A DNA stretch of 64,000 nt from Paenibacillus sp. 1781tsa1 (GCF_024159265.1 NZ_JAMYWY010000001.1:6634001-6698000); one strand, 5' to 3'. Shown: positions 35,102 to 44,480, numbered from the stretch's first letter. A program made the numbers and translations. The notes: generated by a model not told the origin, from the letters alone.

Positions 35102-36150
35102 TATTGAATAATGTTGTTTTCCTGGTCTTTTACTTCCGCCTTCATCTCATCCGTAACCGTGATGCCTTGGGCTTCCGCTGCTTTCAGGTTCAGGATCAGA
35201 TCCAGTTTGTCTGGAACCGTGACTTTCATATCACCAGGTTTTGTACCATTCTTCAGAATGTCCGCAGCTATCTCACCCACCTGATATCCATGGTCATAAT
35301 ATTTGAAGCCTACCGTTGCGAAAGCTCCTTTTTCAACGGTATCCCGATCACTGGAGAAGAACGGAATTTTATTACTGTTCGCCGTTTGAATGATCGTATC
35401 AACCGCACTCACGACAGAATTATCGAGTGTGATGTAGAAGGCGTCTACTTTGCCAACAAGAGAATCCGTTGCCTGTTTTACTTCAGATGTATTCGTAACC
35501 GGTGCTTTCACCAGCTTGATATTATGTGTTGCGAGCGCTTTTTCTGCGTTATCTGCCATAACCACCGCATTTGGTTCACCTTCGTTAATGACCAATCCTA
35601 CCGTTTTTACATCCGGCAGATTTTTGGCGATAAAGTCAGCCAGTTGTACGATGGCCTCCGGGTTCGTGTCAGATGCACCTGTAACATTTCCGCCCGGCTT
35701 GTCCATATCGGTTACCAGTTTGGCACCCAGTGGGTCTGTTACCGCCGCGAACAGCAATGGCTTGTCCTTCACTTGCTGAGCCAGAGCTAACGCAGATGGT
35801 GTTGCGATTCCTAGAACGAGATCATTTTTGGAATCACCCGAGATTTTCTGTGCAATGGACAGGTTGTTCGTCGAATCACCTTGCGCGTTATTGTAATCGA
35901 TTTTGAGGTTCTTGTTCTCTTCAATACCCGCATCCTTCAGGGCTGCGATGAAACCTTCGCGTGTAGCATCCAGGGATGGATGTTCAACAATCTGGGAGAT
36001 GGCAATCTGATATGATTTTTCCTCGCTGCCTCCACCTGTTGTACTGCCCGATCCTTCGGATTCAGAGCTTGTACCGCTGTTATTTCCGCAACCTGCCGCA
36101 ACGATCATTGAAGCAACCATCATCAGTGACATCCAAAATTTCTTTTTCAT
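35101..36150 (-). CDS. ABC substrate-binding lipoprotein, TrpX-like
   Basis: This 349-residue exported lipoprotein has lipobox VAAGC with Cys at residue 21 and a Ser/Gly-rich linker. A PF04392-type domain follows (YQIAISQIVEHPSLDATREG, then PLLFAAVTDPLGAKLVTD and VTGASDTNPEAIVQLADF). Relatives bind tryptophan, tyrosine or other small molecules. It is first in the operon, ahead of the permease and ATPase genes. The ribosome site GGAGAGGGG is present. I see no T-box or other known riboswitch upstream. Confidence 0.88.
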   Translation of the reverse strand: MKKKFWMSLMMVASMIVAAGCGNNSGTSSESEGSGSTTGGGSEEKSYQIAISQIVEHPSLDATREGFIAALKDAGIEENKNLKIDYNNAQGDSTNNLSIAQKISGDSKNDLVLGIATPSALALAQQVKDKPLLFAAVTDPLGAKLVTDMDKPGGNVTGASDTNPEAIVQLADFIAKNLPDVKTVGLVINEGEPNAVVMADNAEKALATHNIKLVKAPVTNTSEVKQATDSLVGKVDAFYITLDNSVVSAVDTIIQTANSNKIPFFSSDRDTVEKGAFATVGFKYYDHGYQVGEIAADILKNGTKPGDMKVTVPDKLDLILNLKAAEAQGITVTDEMKAEVKDQENNIIQ

Positions 36151-36666
36151 GTGTGAGAACCCCTCTCCATCTTATAAAATGTGGTTACCCTTATCGATTT
36201 CTATTGACACGATAGGGTGGGACAAAACGAACGCTTCAACGCATTGTTGCTTTGATCGACAAAAGCAGACAAATATAGACTTTTGTCATGCGACTGAAGT
36301 CCATGAACCGTGTTGGTGTTATATTGTTCCCCTAATATTAAGGGGCGTCCCGATATACGTCAATGGTTGAACCGCTTCCAATTTACTCTCATCGGTTGGT
36401 TGTGATAGAAAACATTACATAAGATCAAAAAAGAACTGAAAATCGGACGAGGTAGTTGGACAAAGTACGTTAACCGAACAGTATCCTCAGGTGCCTTGGA
36501 ATCAGAACCTATACATTCCACCTTAACTGATATATTTCCGCTGAAAGTCGAAGTATAACTTACTGTTCTGACAAACGTAACCCTGAAATGTCGATTTCAA
36601 ACTTATAGTTACTGTGAACTATGCGCAATTTTGTATTAAGAGAGGGCCTCCCCATTCTATTAAGCG

Positions 36667-36860
36667 CTAACGAACCCGAAACACCTTATTATGCAATTAA
36701 TTGCAACATAAAAACTCTAACGAATCTGAGAGCCGTTATCTCTACTAAAATTAGCTTCTAACCCCAAAAATGAGCTAAATCAGATGAATTAGCACCTCTA
36801 CGATTCGTTACATTTCAGCAATGACCATATAGCTCCAAATAGCATCTGCTGGTTTCGTTA
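36667..36860. repeat. Four-motif palindromic intergenic element, copy 2
   Basis: Motifs related to CTAACGAATC lie at 36667-36690 and 36717-36740 in plus orientation and at 36787-36810 and 36837-36860 inverted. The spacing is exactly 50 bp in each pair, as in copy 1 at 5370-5563. The spacers (ATGCAATTAATTGCAACAT compared with TTGCAATTTTTAGCATGTT) and the central segment (CCCCAAAAATGAG compared with CCCCAAAGTGAG) also align. So the whole ~195 bp unit, not only the motifs, is conserved. Confidence 0.82.
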
Positions 36861-36906
36861 GAGCAATTCGTCCTCAACCATTTCAAACTGTTAAGGTAAA
36901 ATCGAC

Positions 36907-36948
36907 AAAAAAAGGGACAGCTTCGACTAAACGTCGAAACCATCCCTT
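36907..36948 (-). terminator. Terminator of Cys-rich regulator gene
   Basis: AAGGGATGGTTTCGACG pairs with GTCGAAGCTGTCCCTT around TTTA on the minus strand, followed by seven T residues. Confidence 0.85.
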
Positions 36949-37043
36949 GCTCCTCTGGCAGACTCATCAGACAGCTGGTACTGTCGATTGCCTTTCACTT
37001 TATGTTATCTTACTTCAGCTTTGGTCCCCAAACGTCCCCCCAG

Positions 37044-37691
37044 TCAGTTTCCCGACGCTTCGCGAATCTCATACTTGCACCTTTTACCGCCATCGGCGTA
37101 ACATTCGGTACGCTCTACCTCAGCTTGAAGCAGCGAGCGGAACAATTCCAGTTCACAGCGGCAAGCCTGCTTGTAGACACTCGCAACTTGCACAATCGGG
37201 CAGTTCATTTCCGTAATGACGTAAGTTCCATCGTCTTCTCTGGACGCATCCGCCATATATCCGTTGGCATTCTGGATTCGCGCGAGTTCCTCCACCCGTC
37301 CGGCCAGATCCTGGCCTTCCATCTGGGGCAATCCGCTGCGAAGCAGCTTGTCCCGGCGACTCTCGAACAATGCATCCACCACACCGCTCCCGGCTGAGTC
37401 AGACAATTCTTCAAGCAGTTCCAGCGTAAGGGACGAATATGATTTTGGGAAAAAGCTGTCCCCGCGTACCGTCAATTGGTACACCGAGGATGGACGTCCG
37501 GCCGTTGCCCGGGCCTCCCGAACCTCGATCCAGCCGTCCTGCTCCAGTGCCGTCAGATGACGACGAATGGCCATGCCGGTCAGACCCAGATCAGCTGTCA
37601 TTTCCCTCGCGGTCAATGTACCTTGCTGCTTCAGCATGAACAAAATCCGTTCACGCGTCGTTCGTTCCTCTTCGCGCTTCACGATCAGCAC
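37044..37691 (-). CDS. Helix-turn-helix regulator with SufR-like Cys cluster
   Basis: This 215-residue protein has an N-terminal winged helix (TARERILF-type first helix, LTAREMTADLGLTGMAIRRH, wing ATAGRPSSVYQLT). The C-terminal half carries Cys164, Cys177, Cys179, Cys197 and Cys205. The domain order and the Cys164-x12-Cys177 spacing recall COG2345/SufR-type regulators that sense iron-sulfur clusters, but the later spacing differs from cyanobacterial SufR. The start is a GTG at 37691 with AGGAG five bases upstream. It lies 12 bases after the stop of trhO on the same strand, so the two are likely an operon. The regulated genes are unknown. Confidence 0.8.
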   Translation of the reverse strand: MLIVKREEERTTRERILFMLKQQGTLTAREMTADLGLTGMAIRRHLTALEQDGWIEVREARATAGRPSSVYQLTVRGDSFFPKSYSSLTLELLEELSDSAGSGVVDALFESRRDKLLRSGLPQMEGQDLAGRVEELARIQNANGYMADASREDDGTYVITEMNCPIVQVASVYKQACRCELELFRSLLQAEVERTECYADGGKRCKYEIREASGN

Positions 37692-37703
37692 CTGCTCTCC
37701 TGC

Positions 37704-38591
37704 TTATGCGTGTACCGGTGCTGCCTCCCGGCAGGCATCCGAGCAAAAGCGGTTATGCGTCTCTTCGCAATCCTCGCAGCTTACGTGCTGCAGGTTGCAG
37801 GTTGGACAATTAATATATCGGTCATGTGTCGTTCCACAGTGATAACAGCTGGCAATGACAATATCCTCCTCTGTCCGGTTAATCGGTACAGAGATTCGCT
37901 CGTCAAATACATAACATTTACCATCGAATAGATGGCCTTGTACTTCAGGGTCTTTACCGTACGTGACAATACCGCCGTCCAGTTGAGCCACGTCCTGGAA
38001 TCCTTCATTGATCATGAACCCGGTCAGCTTCTCGCAGCGAATGCCGCCAGTGCAGTACGTAATAATCGTTTTGTCCTTCATGTCACCCAGGTTCTCCCGA
38101 ATCCACTCCGGAAACTCACGGAACGACTCAACATCTGGACGGATGGCGCCGCGGAAATGGCCAATTTCGTATTCGTAATCATTGCGACCATCGATAACGA
38201 TGACATCATCACGTTGCAGATGCTCATGGAACTCTTTCGGAGAAAGGCGTTTGCCACTAATCACATTTGGATCCAGATCTTCGTCCACGCGGAACGTAAC
38301 CAGCTCTGCTTTGTGACGAACAAAGATTTTTTTGAACGCATGCTCTTCCACATCATCAATCTTGAACACCATATCACTGAACAGCGGGTTCGCATGCATG
38401 TCTTTCATATACTGTTCCGTCTGTTCTGGCGTTCCGGATACCGTGCCGTTAATGCCTTCGGATGCGATCAGGATACGTCCTTTCACACCGAGGTCTTTGC
38501 AGTATTGCAGATGCTCTTGTGTAAACGTTTCGGGGTCTTCAATCTTCACGAACTTATAATATAAAAGCACGCGATACGCGCTGTTACACAT
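37704..38591 (-). CDS. trhO: tRNA uridine(34) hydroxylase, rhodanese family
   Basis: This 295-residue enzyme is of the TrhO/YbfQ type, which hydroxylates uridine 34 of tRNA in an oxygen-dependent way. N-terminal [18 protein letters not shown] and [18 protein letters not shown] are hallmarks. The rhodanese domain has active-site Cys180 in [11 protein letters not shown]. The C-terminal region has two Cys pairs ([17 protein letters not shown] and [12 protein letters not shown]) that probably bind zinc. The ATG at 38591 has AGGTGA five bases upstream and fits the family start. A GTG nine bases earlier is less likely. Confidence 0.92.
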   Translation of the reverse strand: MCNSAYRVLLYYKFVKIEDPETFTQEHLQYCKDLGVKGRILIASEGINGTVSGTPEQTEQYMKDMHANPLFSDMVFKIDDVEEHAFKKIFVRHKAELVTFRVDEDLDPNVISGKRLSPKEFHEHLQRDDVIVIDGRNDYEYEIGHFRGAIRPDVESFREFPEWIRENLGDMKDKTIITYCTGGIRCEKLTGFMINEGFQDVAQLDGGIVTYGKDPEVQGHLFDGKCYVFDERISVPINRTEEDIVIASCYHCGTTHDRYINCPTCNLQHVSCEDCEETHNRFCSDACREAAPVHA

Positions 38592-38670
38592 GTATATCAC
38601 CTGTTCCTATTCCATGTTGTTATGAGCCGGATCATCCGGCAAGACGACTACGTTGCACCCTTACTTGTAA

Positions 38671-38714
38671 AAAGAAAAGAAACAGCCGCCCGAAACTTCG
38701 TCTCGAACTGCTGT
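38671..38714 (-). terminator. Terminator of propeller lipoprotein gene
   Basis: CAGCAGTTCGAGAC pairs with GTTTCGGGCGGCTG around GAA, followed by a T-rich run (TTTCTTTTC). It ends the two-component operon before trhO. Confidence 0.65.
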
Positions 38715-38830
38715 CTGACATTCGACTTTTATTCCTGCATTCTAGTTTATCGGAAGCGGAATAGCTTAGTCAATATAAATGTATAGAAAGGGATGAAAGA
38801 TATGGAACATATCTTTCATCAACAATCATC

Positions 38831-39940
38831 CTATTCCGAGATCGTAATGACCGAGGTCACAAAGTGATACGACTCGTTCTCCAATACCGCCTGCGATAAC
38901 AGGATCTTATTGCCTTCCGGACTCCAGGCAAGCGGGTCAGAGGCGTTGTCCATATCCGCCGAGATCTGGAACTGCTCAGCCGACTCTGTGTTGGAGACGA
39001 ACAGCCCTTTCTCATTGTCATTCTCGGAGTTGATCGTATATGCAATCTTGGAATCATCACCCGACCAGCTGGTGCCGAAGATCTGCGTGCCTCTGGCGAG
39101 TGTGGCCTTCTCATTACCTTCCAGATCGGTGAGCACGAGCGCCCGTTTGGTATCCGCCGTTCTTTTCACAATCGCAAGCCTTGTTCCATCATTAGAAGGG
39201 ATGACCCATTCCACACTTTTCAGCACCTGTTTCACGTCACCCGTCTTCACGTCGTATGCATTCAACTGGCCGTCTTCGCCCGTAATATAATAGAGCATAT
39301 TGCCTGAGACCTTGATACTCCGCACATTGAAATTGCCTGTCTCAACCAGCACTTTCGTTGTACCATCCACACTTGCCGAGATCAGATCACCCTTCATATT
39401 GGGAAAAACGACATGTTCATTATCCAGCCATGCGCCCTCTTGGATGAAGCCATCCTCCTTACCAGCGGGGATTACCTCCCCGTTATGCAGGTTCAGAATG
39501 TAACCTTTACCCGTATTTTCCTCCGGCTCCCGGTAGAACAAGTACTGACTATCTGGTGATACCAGCGGTGCACCCAGGCTGACTTCACTTTCCTTGAGCG
39601 GTGTGTCTGTACCTTTGGTTAGATCATACATATATAAGTTATGCGGATATCTTTCCTGGCCTTCAACGGTGACGGGTTTCAAGGACTTGTTCTCCTTGTC
39701 GGATACAATCCAGTCGTCACTTAGCCATGCGATTCCGCGCATATTCGGCAATTTATCAATTTTCTCCAACTTGAAGCTCTGATACACGGACGTGTTGGTA
39801 TTATCTTTCACTATAATATCAGTGCCTGTTTTCCCGCCTTGTTCGTTGCCCCCCGGCTCTGTTGTTCCCCCGCATGCTGCTGTTGTTAACAGGGCAATGG
39901 CCCCAAACGTCCCCAAAGCTGCTTGTTTCCAATTCATCAT
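38831..39940 (-). CDS. Lipoprotein with beta-propeller-like repeats
   Basis: This 369-residue exported lipoprotein has an N-terminal signal ending TTAACG with Cys near residue 23. Several TolB/WD40-like blades follow (GIAWLSDDWIVSDKE, LGAPLVSPDSQYLFYRE, FGTSWSGDDSKIAYTIN, DPLAWSPEGNKILLSQ). Such proteins can act as sensors, scaffolds or regulators on the outer face of the membrane. It lies 59 bases after the histidine kinase stop on the same strand, so it is probably part of the signalling operon and may modulate the kinase (inference). GGGGGG precedes a double ATG, and the second ATG is also a possible start. Confidence 0.8.
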   Translation of the reverse strand: MMNWKQAALGTFGAIALLTTAACGGTTEPGGNEQGGKTGTDIIVKDNTNTSVYQSFKLEKIDKLPNMRGIAWLSDDWIVSDKENKSLKPVTVEGQERYPHNLYMYDLTKGTDTPLKESEVSLGAPLVSPDSQYLFYREPEENTGKGYILNLHNGEVIPAGKEDGFIQEGAWLDNEHVVFPNMKGDLISASVDGTTKVLVETGNFNVRSIKVSGNMLYYITGEDGQLNAYDVKTGDVKQVLKSVEWVIPSNDGTRLAIVKRTADTKRALVLTDLEGNEKATLARGTQIFGTSWSGDDSKIAYTINSENDNEKGLFVSNTESAEQFQISADMDNASDPLAWSPEGNKILLSQAVLENESYHFVTSVITISE

Positions 39941-39998
39941 GGTCCCCCCTGGTTTCTCTTGCTATAAGACCAAGCATACACACGGCATACTTCCAAAG

Positions 39999-41513
39999 TT
40001 ATTCAGACTTGTTTCGAACTTGTAAACTTGAATCAGCCAAAGGGAAAATGAGCTGGAAAGTCACACCTTCCCCATTCTGAGAATCGCTCTTACTGCTTGG
40101 AAGTAAGGTGATTGTACCGCCTTGCTTTTCAACAAATTGCTTTACGAGAGATAATCCCAGCCCGGTTCCGCCGGTTTTTCTGGCCCTGTCTTTGTTCACG
40201 GTGTAAAAGGGTTCAAAAATCTTCTCCCGCGCCTCTGCCGGAATCGGCGTACCCGAGTTATAGATGCGAATGACCGCTTGACGCTCCTGCATCTGTAATT
40301 CGCTCTTCACCCGGATCACACCATCCGGAATGTTATATTTGATGGCGTTATCCAGCATATTGATGAAGATATGCATAAGACTCTCCCGATCACTGCGGAT
40401 CACCGCCGGTTCAAGATCCAGTTCCATGTTCAGCGCGAACTTCTCCGCTTTCCCACGCATCCGGCCACAGGCATCCTCCAGCAGAGCACTGACCTCTACA
40501 TCTTCGGCCTGGTTCTCGAAGTCATACTTCTCCAGAGCAGATAAATGCAGTACTTTCTCCACCATCTCGTATAGCCGCTCCGTTTCTTTGCCAATGTTAC
40601 TCGTCGCATCATCAAGCAGTTGCGGATCATCCTTATACATGTCGAGCAGCTCCACATAAGCTTTGATCGAGGTCAGCGGAGTCTTGAACTCATGACTGAT
40701 GTTACCGATATATTGTTTCTGCTGCTGTTCCAGCGCCTGAAGCTTCTCTATCGCCAGTTGCAGCTTCTGCTGCTCCGCATGCATGGCTGTGATATTTTGC
40801 TGAATGGATGTACTCATATAATAGATGCCTTGCCCCAGCTCTCCCAATTCATCCTTACGCCTTACAGGAGACTCCGTAATGTAGTTCCCTTCCCGAATGG
40901 AATCTGCGGACCTCTTCAGCCGGGTAATCGCAACGGCAAACCGATTGTAGAACAGATAACCTAATATGAAGCTCAGCGCAACCACGGTAATTCCTGCCCA
41001 TATGAACAGTTGAAGGATGCGAGTATAGAACTCATGGTAGCTCTGGACAGGATATTGTATCCATACAGCGCCCATCTGTCCATCCGGGCCATCCAGTGGT
41101 GCGGCATAGAGCAGGGTCTCGCCCTGCTCATGATAAGCTATTTTATTTTGCAGCGCATAGTCCAACGTTTCCTGTACGAGTTCACTCTCGCCAGAGGCGA
41201 AGGATGCTCCCACCTGCTGGCCTGTCATGTTATAGAGTGCAATTGGCAATCCGGTAGAGTTGGCCAGTTCCTGTGCCAGCCTGCGCCCATTTCGCTGTAA
41301 AAAAACGTCCTGCTCCAGATGAACGGACTCTGTGTAGTAGGACTGTCGCACATTCAAATTGACCAGACGCATCTGTTGCGATAAAATCCCCTCGATCTGT
41401 GACTGCTGATTCCGTTCAATACCGCGCAGAACCAGTGAACTAAGCACAACCACGGTCAGGATTAGCAAGGCTGCCAGAAAAACACTGAACTTCAGCTTGA
41501 TGCTGACTCTCAT
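39999..41513 (-). CDS. Sensor histidine kinase
   Basis: This 504-residue membrane sensor kinase has an N-terminal membrane segment (about 8-30), an extracytoplasmic domain of about 135 residues and a second membrane segment near 166-190. A HAMP region, an HisKA dimerisation domain with the phosphorylated His274 in GNISHEFKTPL, and an ATPase domain (NMLDNAIKYNIPDG, GTGLGLSLVKQFVEKQGG) follow. It overlaps the response-regulator gene by ATGA. The signal is unknown. Architecture resembles envelope-stress or nutrient kinases of Firmicutes. Confidence 0.92.
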   Translation of the reverse strand: MRVSIKLKFSVFLAALLILTVVVLSSLVLRGIERNQQSQIEGILSQQMRLVNLNVRQSYYTESVHLEQDVFLQRNGRRLAQELANSTGLPIALYNMTGQQVGASFASGESELVQETLDYALQNKIAYHEQGETLLYAAPLDGPDGQMGAVWIQYPVQSYHEFYTRILQLFIWAGITVVALSFILGYLFYNRFAVAITRLKRSADSIREGNYITESPVRRKDELGELGQGIYYMSTSIQQNITAMHAEQQKLQLAIEKLQALEQQQKQYIGNISHEFKTPLTSIKAYVELLDMYKDDPQLLDDATSNIGKETERLYEMVEKVLHLSALEKYDFENQAEDVEVSALLEDACGRMRGKAEKFALNMELDLEPAVIRSDRESLMHIFINMLDNAIKYNIPDGVIRVKSELQMQERQAVIRIYNSGTPIPAEAREKIFEPFYTVNKDRARKTGGTGLGLSLVKQFVEKQGGTITLLPSSKSDSQNGEGVTFQLIFPLADSSLQVRNKSE

Positions 41514-42220
41514 ATGGCCCCGCCTGGTTCAGGTGCAGATGCTTTGTAGCCAATCCCGTATACGGTCTGCAATTTCTGCTGATCCGCATCTCCGATTTTT
41601 TTGCGCAAACGCTGGATGTGAATGTCCACGGTACGTGTCCCACCCGCATATTCCATGCCCCAGACCCGATCCAGCAGATCGTCTCGTGTGTACACACGTT
41701 CAGGATTGGACATGAGAATGGTCAGCAGATCGAACTCTTTCGGTGTCAGATCCAGCTTCTCCTCATTCATGGTCACCGTGCGGTGAGCAACATGAATACG
41801 GAGTGTGCCATTCACGATGGGCTGATTCTTCGCATCATCCGGTGGTGGAGTGCTCTTCTCGACACGGCGCATGAGCGCTTTCACCCTTGCGAGCAGTTCA
41901 CGGATCTCAAATGGTTTGGTCATGTAATCATCGGCACCCATTTCCAGGCCGACGATCTTGTCTACGATATCATTTTTGACGGTCAGCAAAATAATGCCGA
42001 TATCCTCCCGGTCCTCCAGCCTGCGGCACACACCGTATCCATCAAGCCTTGGCATCATGACGTCCAGAATCATGACTTGCGGGTGAAACGATGCAACCTT
42101 AACCAAGGCCTCTTCGCCGTCACTTGCGGTCTCAACTTCATATCCTTCGCGCCGCAGCGCGTAAGCAATGGCACTGACGATGCTTGATTCGTCATCTACC
42201 ACAAGCACTTTTTTATTCAT
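41510..42220 (-). CDS. OmpR-family response regulator
   Basis: This 236-residue regulator has a receiver domain with the phospho-acceptor Asp53 in VMILDVMMPRLDGYGVC and an OmpR/PhoB winged helix (LTPKEFDLLTILMSNPERVY, RTVDIHIQRLRKKIGDADQQ). The ATG at 42220 is preferred: an earlier in-frame ATG sits inside the AGAGG ribosome site. It overlaps the kinase gene by four bases and is the first gene of the three-gene operon. Confidence 0.93.
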   Translation of the reverse strand: MNKKVLVVDDESSIVSAIAYALRREGYEVETASDGEEALVKVASFHPQVMILDVMMPRLDGYGVCRRLEDREDIGIILLTVKNDIVDKIVGLEMGADDYMTKPFEIRELLARVKALMRRVEKSTPPPDDAKNQPIVNGTLRIHVAHRTVTMNEEKLDLTPKEFDLLTILMSNPERVYTRDDLLDRVWGMEYAGGTRTVDIHIQRLRKKIGDADQQKLQTVYGIGYKASAPEPGGAI

Positions 42221-42375
42221 GGGATTCATCCTCTTATTTATGTCATGAGTTGGTTTATGGGTCTATGTTAGCAAGGTCTATGTTAATTAGCTACGGATGA
42301 ATTGAAATTTGTATGAGAGACTTGCATCCTCTCAGCTTGGACTTCGCTTTACTTTCTTTATACCCCAAAGGCAAC

Positions 42376-42407
42376 AAAAAGAGCCAACCCGTGATTGGAT
42401 CAGCCCT
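42376..42407 (-). terminator. Terminator of Rpn-family gene
   Basis: CCAATCACGGGTTGG forms a short stem on the minus strand, flanked by partially pairing bases and followed by CTCTTTTTG. It lies between the Rpn-family stop and the response-regulator start. Confidence 0.6.
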
Positions 42408-42431
42408 TGATCTATAGATTCCCAATTCATG

Positions 42432-43271
42432 TTACTGATTAGGCAACAACTTGTTGATTTCATCTTCGGAGAGCCCTGATGCTTTCACTATAGCAGACAT
42501 GTCTACACCCAGTGTAAGTAACTCACGCGCCATTTCTCGCTTTCCTTCAGCCGCTCCTTCAGCTCGTGCGCCTTCAATCATTGATTTTTCGTCACTCAAT
42601 GCTTTCATTCGAGCATCGTAGGCCATTCTGGTGGACGCATCCTGACTCAGAAATTCCAGCGTATCCATCGCCTTTTTCAACATCGGTTCATTCATGGCCA
42701 GCACCTCCCAGTTTGATGTATCTATTCCTTTCAGGAATAATAACCAGTTCACGAGTCCGCCTTTTTCCATCGGAACAGAATACTGATCCAATTTGGTTAG
42801 TTCCATCACATGTATTTCGATATCATCCGTCAAACCAATACCTGTATGATCTTCTCGTAAATGAAAAACATTGTGATACCGCTCATTATCCAGACAGGAG
42901 TAATTGAGAATATTAATAGTCACGCATTTTTTTAGTAGACTGTAGTTTTCACCCTTTTTTATCTGATGAAAGTACATCTCACTCCAATAAAACAACGTCC
43001 TTTTCTCCATGTTATACGGGTTAAACAGCTGCATTTCAATGTTAATCAGTTTGCCTTCTACCGTCTTTGCTTTAATATCCAGAATGGATTGTTTATCCTC
43101 TGGACTATCCTTATCTGTATACGTGTTAACCACAGTGATCTCCGTAAGAGGAGATTCGCCGGTCTCTATAAACGTGCTGTTCAGAAAAGCTAACAAAACA
43201 TCTTTGTTTTGCTCACTTCCAAAAATGCGCTTGAACACAAAATCTACTCGTGGATCGAGTAATTCCGTCAC
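42432..43271 (-). CDS. Rpn-family PD-(D/E)XK nuclease/transposase-like protein
   Basis: This 279-residue protein of the Rpn/YhgA-like group begins LLDPRVDFVFKRIFGSEQNK and has the nuclease core ILDIKAKTVEGKLINIEMQL near residues 62-83, with the Asp, Glu and Gln of the PD-(D/E)XK fold. Other motifs are YWSEMYFHQIKKGE and a C-terminal repeat-like Ala/Glu tract, EGARAEGAAEGKREM, usual for this family. Members promote RecA-independent recombination. The start is a GTG with GGAG upstream. It is a single gene without visible inverted ends, so it is not itself an insertion sequence. Confidence 0.85.
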   Translation of the reverse strand: MTELLDPRVDFVFKRIFGSEQNKDVLLAFLNSTFIETGESPLTEITVVNTYTDKDSPEDKQSILDIKAKTVEGKLINIEMQLFNPYNMEKRTLFYWSEMYFHQIKKGENYSLLKKCVTINILNYSCLDNERYHNVFHLREDHTGIGLTDDIEIHVMELTKLDQYSVPMEKGGLVNWLLFLKGIDTSNWEVLAMNEPMLKKAMDTLEFLSQDASTRMAYDARMKALSDEKSMIEGARAEGAAEGKREMARELLTLGVDMSAIVKASGLSEDEINKLLPNQ

Positions 43272-43356
43272 TCAGCATCAGCTCCATTCTCACCAGCATT
43301 ATATCATAATTCCCATATAACCTCAGCTTGATAATGGATCTACACATATATTGCAT

Positions 43357-44253
43357 TTACTCCTCAAATGACAGATTGAGCGGCTCGTCCGACATTTCGT
43401 ACTCTGTCTCCATATGTGTCAGCGGCGTGTTCAGATCAACCTCCTCGAAGCGGAAGCTGTCAACCCACACTTTTCCTTTACCGTTCAAAATAACCCCGAA
43501 CGAAATGACCGCGCTGCCCTCCGGCACATCAAGCACAATACTGTACTGATTCCATGGCTGTGTACCCGTAATTGGCCGATCATGCATGTTATCAAATTGA
43601 AGTACATCATGGACATGATTATCCACACGCATCCATAATCCGCAGAACGCGTCCACACGCTCGGTCTTCACGAATCCCGATAATTTCATCCGCTTGCCTA
43701 TATACTTGTCCGCTCTGAACTGTTGCATCATTGTTGCGAATTCGTTAGGCTCCATCGGCGTAACTGCCTTCAAATACCCTGAAGCTTTCCCCTGATGCAC
43801 TTCGGCAGGGTCAATGCCCATCTCATAATTTTGCGGATGACTTCCGGTTAACATCCAGCCTGTAATCCTTGACGTCTGATTCATCGGTACTTCTCCTCCT
43901 CTGGTTCTTCCTTCGAATAATTTCAGATCGAACAATTTGCGAAAACGTCCTGGTGGCATGCCATATAATTTGCGGAATGCGCGGGTGAAGGCTTCCTGAC
44001 TTTCAAATCCACATGCCAGGGAAATGTCCAGAATGCCTGCATCTGTGGATCGCAGGGCTGTGGATGCCAGACTCATCCGGCGATTACGGATATAATCCAC
44101 CACAGTCATACCCACCTCATTACGGAAAACCCGATGATAATGATAGGGCGACAACAACGCCTCGGATGCCACTTCTTCCAGCCCGATCTCCTCATGCAGA
44201 TGGGTTTCAATATAGAACAAACTTTGCTGAATCATTGCACGATATCGGCTCAA
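43357..44253 (-). CDS. AraC-family regulator with C-terminal ligand domain
   Basis: This ~298-residue protein has an AraC helix-turn-helix pair at the N-terminus (IQQSLFYIETHLHEEIGLEE, SPYHYHRVFRNEVGMTVVDY, then CGFESQEAFTRAFRKLYGMP). A C-terminal half of about 150 residues is of beta-rich, carbohydrate-binding-like character (LKLSGFV-like turn, MRVDNHVHDVLQFDNMHDRP, WVDSFRFEEVD). The start is not certain. The TTG at 44253 has GAAGGGGG upstream and gives a family-like beginning, MSRYRAMIQQ. The frame is open to an ATG at 44316, which lacks a ribosome site. Confidence 0.83.
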   Translation of the reverse strand: MSRYRAMIQQSLFYIETHLHEEIGLEEVASEALLSPYHYHRVFRNEVGMTVVDYIRNRRMSLASTALRSTDAGILDISLACGFESQEAFTRAFRKLYGMPPGRFRKLFDLKLFEGRTRGGEVPMNQTSRITGWMLTGSHPQNYEMGIDPAEVHQGKASGYLKAVTPMEPNEFATMMQQFRADKYIGKRMKLSGFVKTERVDAFCGLWMRVDNHVHDVLQFDNMHDRPITGTQPWNQYSIVLDVPEGSAVISFGVILNGKGKVWVDSFRFEEVDLNTPLTHMETEYEMSDEPLNLSFEE

Positions 44254-44420
44254 CTGTGGTAAATCCCCCTTCCATATCCTTACTATACGTGCTTCAGCAT
44301 AAGGCGTTTTGATCATTTCTGCTACATATCGAGATAACCGTAATCGGAGCTTCTTCTGTCATCGGAGTTGGTGTAACTAAGCGTTGGTTACAAGGGTATA
44401 TATACGCCTCACAAAAACAA

Positions 44421-44464
44421 AAAAAGAGCCGATCCAGGGACAACATTGCCCTTGACCGACTCTA
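44421..44464 (-). terminator. Terminator of MATE exporter gene
   Basis: AGAGTCGGTCAAGGG pairs with CCCTGGATCGGCTCT on the minus strand, followed by seven T residues. Confidence 0.85.
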
Positions 44465-44480
44465 TACGAAAACTCAACAA

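Larger units (their letters stand above)
36151..37043. other. Long intergenic region with repeat element
   Basis: Nearly 900 bases lie between the binding-protein gene and the next minus-strand gene. It contains a small hairpin CCCCT/AGGGG at 36329-36345, the second four-motif element (36667-36860) and a terminator (36907-36948). No open frame has a ribosome site. No specifier or antiterminator motif of a T-box was found, although the downstream importer may carry an aromatic amino acid. Confidence 0.5.

Noticed and set aside
36151-36660. T-box or other riboswitch before the TrpX-like gene
   Set aside because: No TGG specifier loop, antiterminator TGGNACC-type box or terminator was found in this region.
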